A stretch of DNA of 64,000 nt. It comes from Pseudoscleropodium purum (taxonomy: Eukaryota; Streptophyta; Bryopsida; Hypnales; Brachytheciaceae). Position 1 is the stretch's first letter. Each line of letters starts with the position of its first letter. Below, one piece after another: positions 61,301-64,000 of this stretch. A program made the translations under genes and the position numbers. A model generated the notes under the pieces. That model saw only the letters and a program-made list of their open reading frames with translations. It was not told where the DNA came from and did not search any database. The stretch lies in contig OZ017799.1 of NCBI GenBank assembly GCA_963969395.1, forward strand, positions 436,501-500,500, in the 5' to 3' direction.

Positions 61301-61408
61301 TGACCACAATGTTGTAGTCATGTTGCCTGAAATCCTTGAACAACCCCAACTGTTGCTAGAAGAGAATCTTGAGTGAAAGTTATGTGCGCTAGTAGTGGCG
61401 GCCTCCAC
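58377..61408 (-). pseudogene. piggyBac (DDE_Tnp_1_7) transposase, multiply broken
   Basis: In transcript order: an N-terminal region rich in Ser, Thr and acidic residues (around 61000-60860); a basic RRGKRNSRKPRG patch (about 60520-60485); an acidic stretch (NASSDDNNSDWPLLDNEDLS, about 59785-59725); and a core start IRSFFNMWFDDITMDHLVCKTN (about 59530-59465). The first catalytic Asp lies in KWITCDEIIVAYRGF (about 59095-59050), the second in CMDNFFTLPLVFD (about 58830) and the third in MRGVDLVDLMRKSY (about 58495). Then, past a TAG, comes KWWHKYLKFVVDL. The three Asp contexts match the DDD catalytic set of piggyBac transposases, which cut and paste at TTAA. Stops and frameshifts (for example after LAKPT near 59000, and at 59687) show it is inactive. 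Confidence 0.8.
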
Positions 61409-61829
61409 TTTGCACTCCTTCTACACTGCCTTGTTTCAACAATCGCTCCAATGATGCACTATTTCCCACTCTCCACTTGTCCTCTTCATACCTTTTTCGA
61501 ATTGTACAAGAGCACCCTCGGATCCTCACTGAATTCATATGCGGCTCTTCAAAATTTGCCCTACAAAGTGCAGATGCTGATGGTGGTCATCGTCACCTTC
61601 ACTATACAACAATACCATGTTGTCCTCTCACATTGAAAGCTTCTCGTGTACAATGAGCACTCCACCCCCTATGGCATTCTCCCCGCCTTCACATCTAGAT
61701 CCAAAGCCCAACAGTCTACCACTAGGTCCTAGCGGTCATTTATGGGACATTTGGGCAAATTGCCATGTCCAATATGTGTCTAACAAATGCATGCTAGTAC
61801 CTTGCCAACTAACATATACAAACCCTAGG

Positions 61830-63718
61830 CATTAGAAGATTTGGGAGGGCTCAGTAGAGGGAACGGCCTACTGTTAGAAAAAAAAATGGCTCTTTCTCGA
61901 TACATCCCAAGATTTGGGCGCTTATCTAATTTTGTCCAAACAAGAACTCATTTTCTAAGAGCCAAAAATAGACTTCACTGTATGTCTCAACTCATCTTGA
62001 CTCAAACTTAACCTCTTACATAAGTAATTTGCAATCGAGCTACTTTGCATAATCATGTGTGATAAACTATTTGAGCATACTATTTGTATATTTGCCATAG
62101 CAAGAGCACAAATAATTGTATTCATCACACAAGTCAAAATAACATCAAATGGTAGTCATCTCATATGTCTATGTAATTTTTTTGTCAGAAAAAGACTAGA
62201 CAAGGGTAGACAAGAATAGACAAGAATTGACAACCATAGACAAAGATAGACAACATAGACATTCAAGTGTCAACAATATAAAATATAATCATGCATTAGA
62301 GTCTTTTCTCCATCCATGTAGGTTGGAGAGATTCTAAAATATGCATAGTAAAATGAGAGTAAATGAGTTTCTCGCATTTGTCTTAAGTTCAACATTTCTT
62401 CAAGAGGTTTGGGGCCTCACCTGTACCCATCCTAAAAACCACACAACAATGTAAGGTTAGTGAGGATACACCAAGTGTCTTAAGCCCTCAAACGCATGCT
62501 ATAGCCTTCACAAGGAAAAAATTACACAACAAACTTCATGCAAAAAAAACCTCTTTCTTTAATAAGTCAAAAGAACTTCAGTAGCACTGGATTGAGTGGA
62601 AGCCATGAGCTTTGGGCAGATGCAAACAACCCCCTGCAACAATTGGTAGGAAATATCAACCACTCCGAGTATTAAAACTCTAAAGCTTCAAAGTTTCACA
62701 ACAAAAAATTTTGTTTACAGCTCAAACTTAGGCTAGTAATTCTAATGCAAGAAAGCATCCAAATAGAACTATGAATCAAGCCAGGTATAGTAATTGATTG
62801 TCATCTCAAGTCAAGTGTATTAGTTCAGTATTATTATATAAACATTTCTAGTTAAATAGAGCTAAATTATGATGGCATGTCAAGGTAGCCATCATATCTC
62901 ATACCATGTGGCACAAATCTACAATCTATTGTCAGTTCACCTACTTTGCTTGATTACACCAGGGCAAATAATCATTCACGATCAAGCAAATTATCCAGCT
63001 TGATTTAATTGTCAATTAGTAAGTTGAAATACTAATGCTCTATCTATTTGCTTTGCCATGTGTTTTCCATGACCCATCAGGTCATGTGGCAAATTAATCA
63101 ACTCCATACTGGAGGTATAGAGTTTAGCTGGTAAAGAATATATTAATATATTTGGAGCTTTAATCAATTATGAATAAAACTCATGTTGCACAAGTTATTG
63201 GTAACCAGAGTTCAGGAGTTTAAACTGCTTGCAATCACTTATGGTATCCTCTATAATCCAAAGGTCATAAGAGAGTCAGAATTAAACTACCATACTCTTG
63301 GAAAAAATCTGGGAAGTGAAGGTTAACATTTTCTTCTGAGAAAATGTTTAACAGGTGTTGTAGTCTTTTATATTATGAGTATTAAGGTTGTATCTTATCT
63401 CATGGTTAATCAATTTGGATTATTAGAAATCCAAACCTTAAGTTGCTAGATAACTAATCTAGAATTGTTGTACTAGCAATAAACTTCAATCCACTTCATG
63501 CATCCAGTGCTCAAATATAAAAGCTAGGAAAAAAGAAAAAAAAGAAAACTTAATTCTTCAAATGCCAAAAAAAGTTGAAAAAATAAAAATAAATAAAAAT
63601 TGGGGGCAATGACGTGGTAGGGTCTCAGCTACATCATTCCGCTGCACTGAACATGTTCCCTATATTCACAAGCTGTGATAATTTGCACGCTTTTGGAGGC
63701 TCCAAAAATCTTCTAATG
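61830..63718. mobile_element. CATTAG-family element, copy 4, with long internal insert
   Basis: The left terminus CATTAGAAGATTTGGGAGGGC with the following GGGAACGGCCTACTGTTAG, and the right half (63540-63718: TTGGGGGCAATGACGTGG, AGCTGTGATAAT, CCAAAAATCTTCTAATG), are those of the MITE family. About 1.6 kb of unrelated AT-rich sequence lies between them. It is nested inside the piggyBac-type element. No coding region was recognised in the insert. Confidence 0.6.
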
Positions 63719-63845
63719 TCGCATTTATATAATCACTATCCTAGCTTCAACCATCTTCTGGAACCATGTTTTGTCCCACCCATCCACCCAAATCCCAGAT
63801 GACACCAAGGCTCTTTTTAATTTGAAGCGGTCAAAAACTGACCAC

Positions 63846-63864
63846 TTAGGCGGTCTAGGGTTAA
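63846..63864 (-). repeat. right terminal inverted repeat and TTAA of the piggyBac-type element
   Basis: Read on the minus strand: TTAACCCTAGACCGCCTAA. A short palindrome (GGTCA-TTTTTG-ACC type, about 63826-63842) lies just inside it. Confidence 0.7.
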
Positions 63865-64000
63865 AGATCACCTCCCATCCATTCTACAACTAGCTATTGG
63901 GGCGGTTGCAAGGAGAAGGTTGCTTTTACAACCATCTACCTTATATCATTCCATTTCCTAGTGAATATTTCTACTAAAATCTCTCGAAGTGCCCGTGCCA

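Larger units (their letters stand above)
57043..63864 (-). mobile_element. piggyBac-type DNA transposon, defective
   Basis: The left end reads TTAACCCTAAACCACCCAA (57043-57061). The right end, reverse-complemented, reads TTAACCCTAGACCGCCTAA (63864-63846). These are imperfect inverted repeats starting CCCTA, each next to TTAA, the target duplication and end sequence typical of piggyBac. Between them, on the minus strand, lies a decayed piggyBac transposase. A CATTAG-family element sits inside near the right end, which accounts for some of the 6.8 kb. The agreement of ends and transposase makes the assignment strong. Confidence 0.8.

Noticed and set aside
61100..61408. hAT-type transposase at the right of the window
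   Set aside because: Core motifs (CDE, MDNFFT, GVDLVD) and TTAA-flanked CCCTA ends identify piggyBac, and there is no hAT C-terminal dimerisation motif.

Overview
The window looks like nuclear DNA of a streptophyte plant, probably a seed-free land plant (moss, liverwort, lycophyte or fern grade); the lineage is inferred. The reasons are AT-rich intergenic DNA, many short exons with canonical GT-AG introns, a plant-type Ty3/gypsy element, and several MITE families. A piggyBac-type transposon and a nuclease-plus-kinase gene relic fit a seed-free plant better than an angiosperm. I saw no rRNA, tRNA or CRISPR array.

Genes: two can be assembled completely with every splice phase matching. One is a Topors-like RING E3 ligase (minus strand, 6062-2687, six exons, 512 aa). 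The other is a homologue of the KIAA0930/DUF2045 family (plus strand, 9493-15588, fourteen coding exons, 446 aa), which also appears to have an intron in its 5' leader. Weak single-exon candidates lie at 1819-2031 and 36178-36337. Two decayed genes are recognisable: a kinase-like gene with a nuclease-like N-terminal half, broken by one in-frame stop (39433-37931), and a GMP synthase pseudogene that still has its introns (41454-44719).

Mobile DNA dominates the rest. 19.7-22.9 kb holds a MITE and a large symmetrical structure: tandem repeats, an element with about 300 bp inverted arms, then inverted tandem repeats. 22.9-34.7 kb is a 3'-truncated Ty3/gypsy retrotransposon on the minus strand with LTR, gag, protease, RT-RNase H, integrase and an extra ORF downstream of integrase. 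A CCGG-rich insert, probably a solo LTR, interrupts its protease. A 1.25 kb repeat occurs at 34.7-36.0 and 51.5-52.8 kb. Two short hAT-type elements with exact 8 bp target duplications flank and interrupt the GMP synthase pseudogene. Four members of a CATTAG-ended MITE family are scattered at 19.7, 46.1, 55.4 and 61.8 kb. A 6.8 kb piggyBac-type element with TTAA-flanked ends and a dead transposase closes the window.

The most unusual signal is that several of these elements are each saturated with their own short motif: CCAATNGG throughout the gypsy element, TCCGG(T/A) in the solo-LTR-like insert, CGGACG in the hAT elements and GGGGTAT in a G-rich island. In the gypsy element the motif covers LTR, gag, pol and extra ORF, in more than one reading frame, so it is a nucleotide-level feature. 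The extra ORF is unrecognised. All of its in-frame stops can be explained by C-to-T changes and it has no frameshift. A TE-encoded factor recognising a family-specific motif is a testable explanation.
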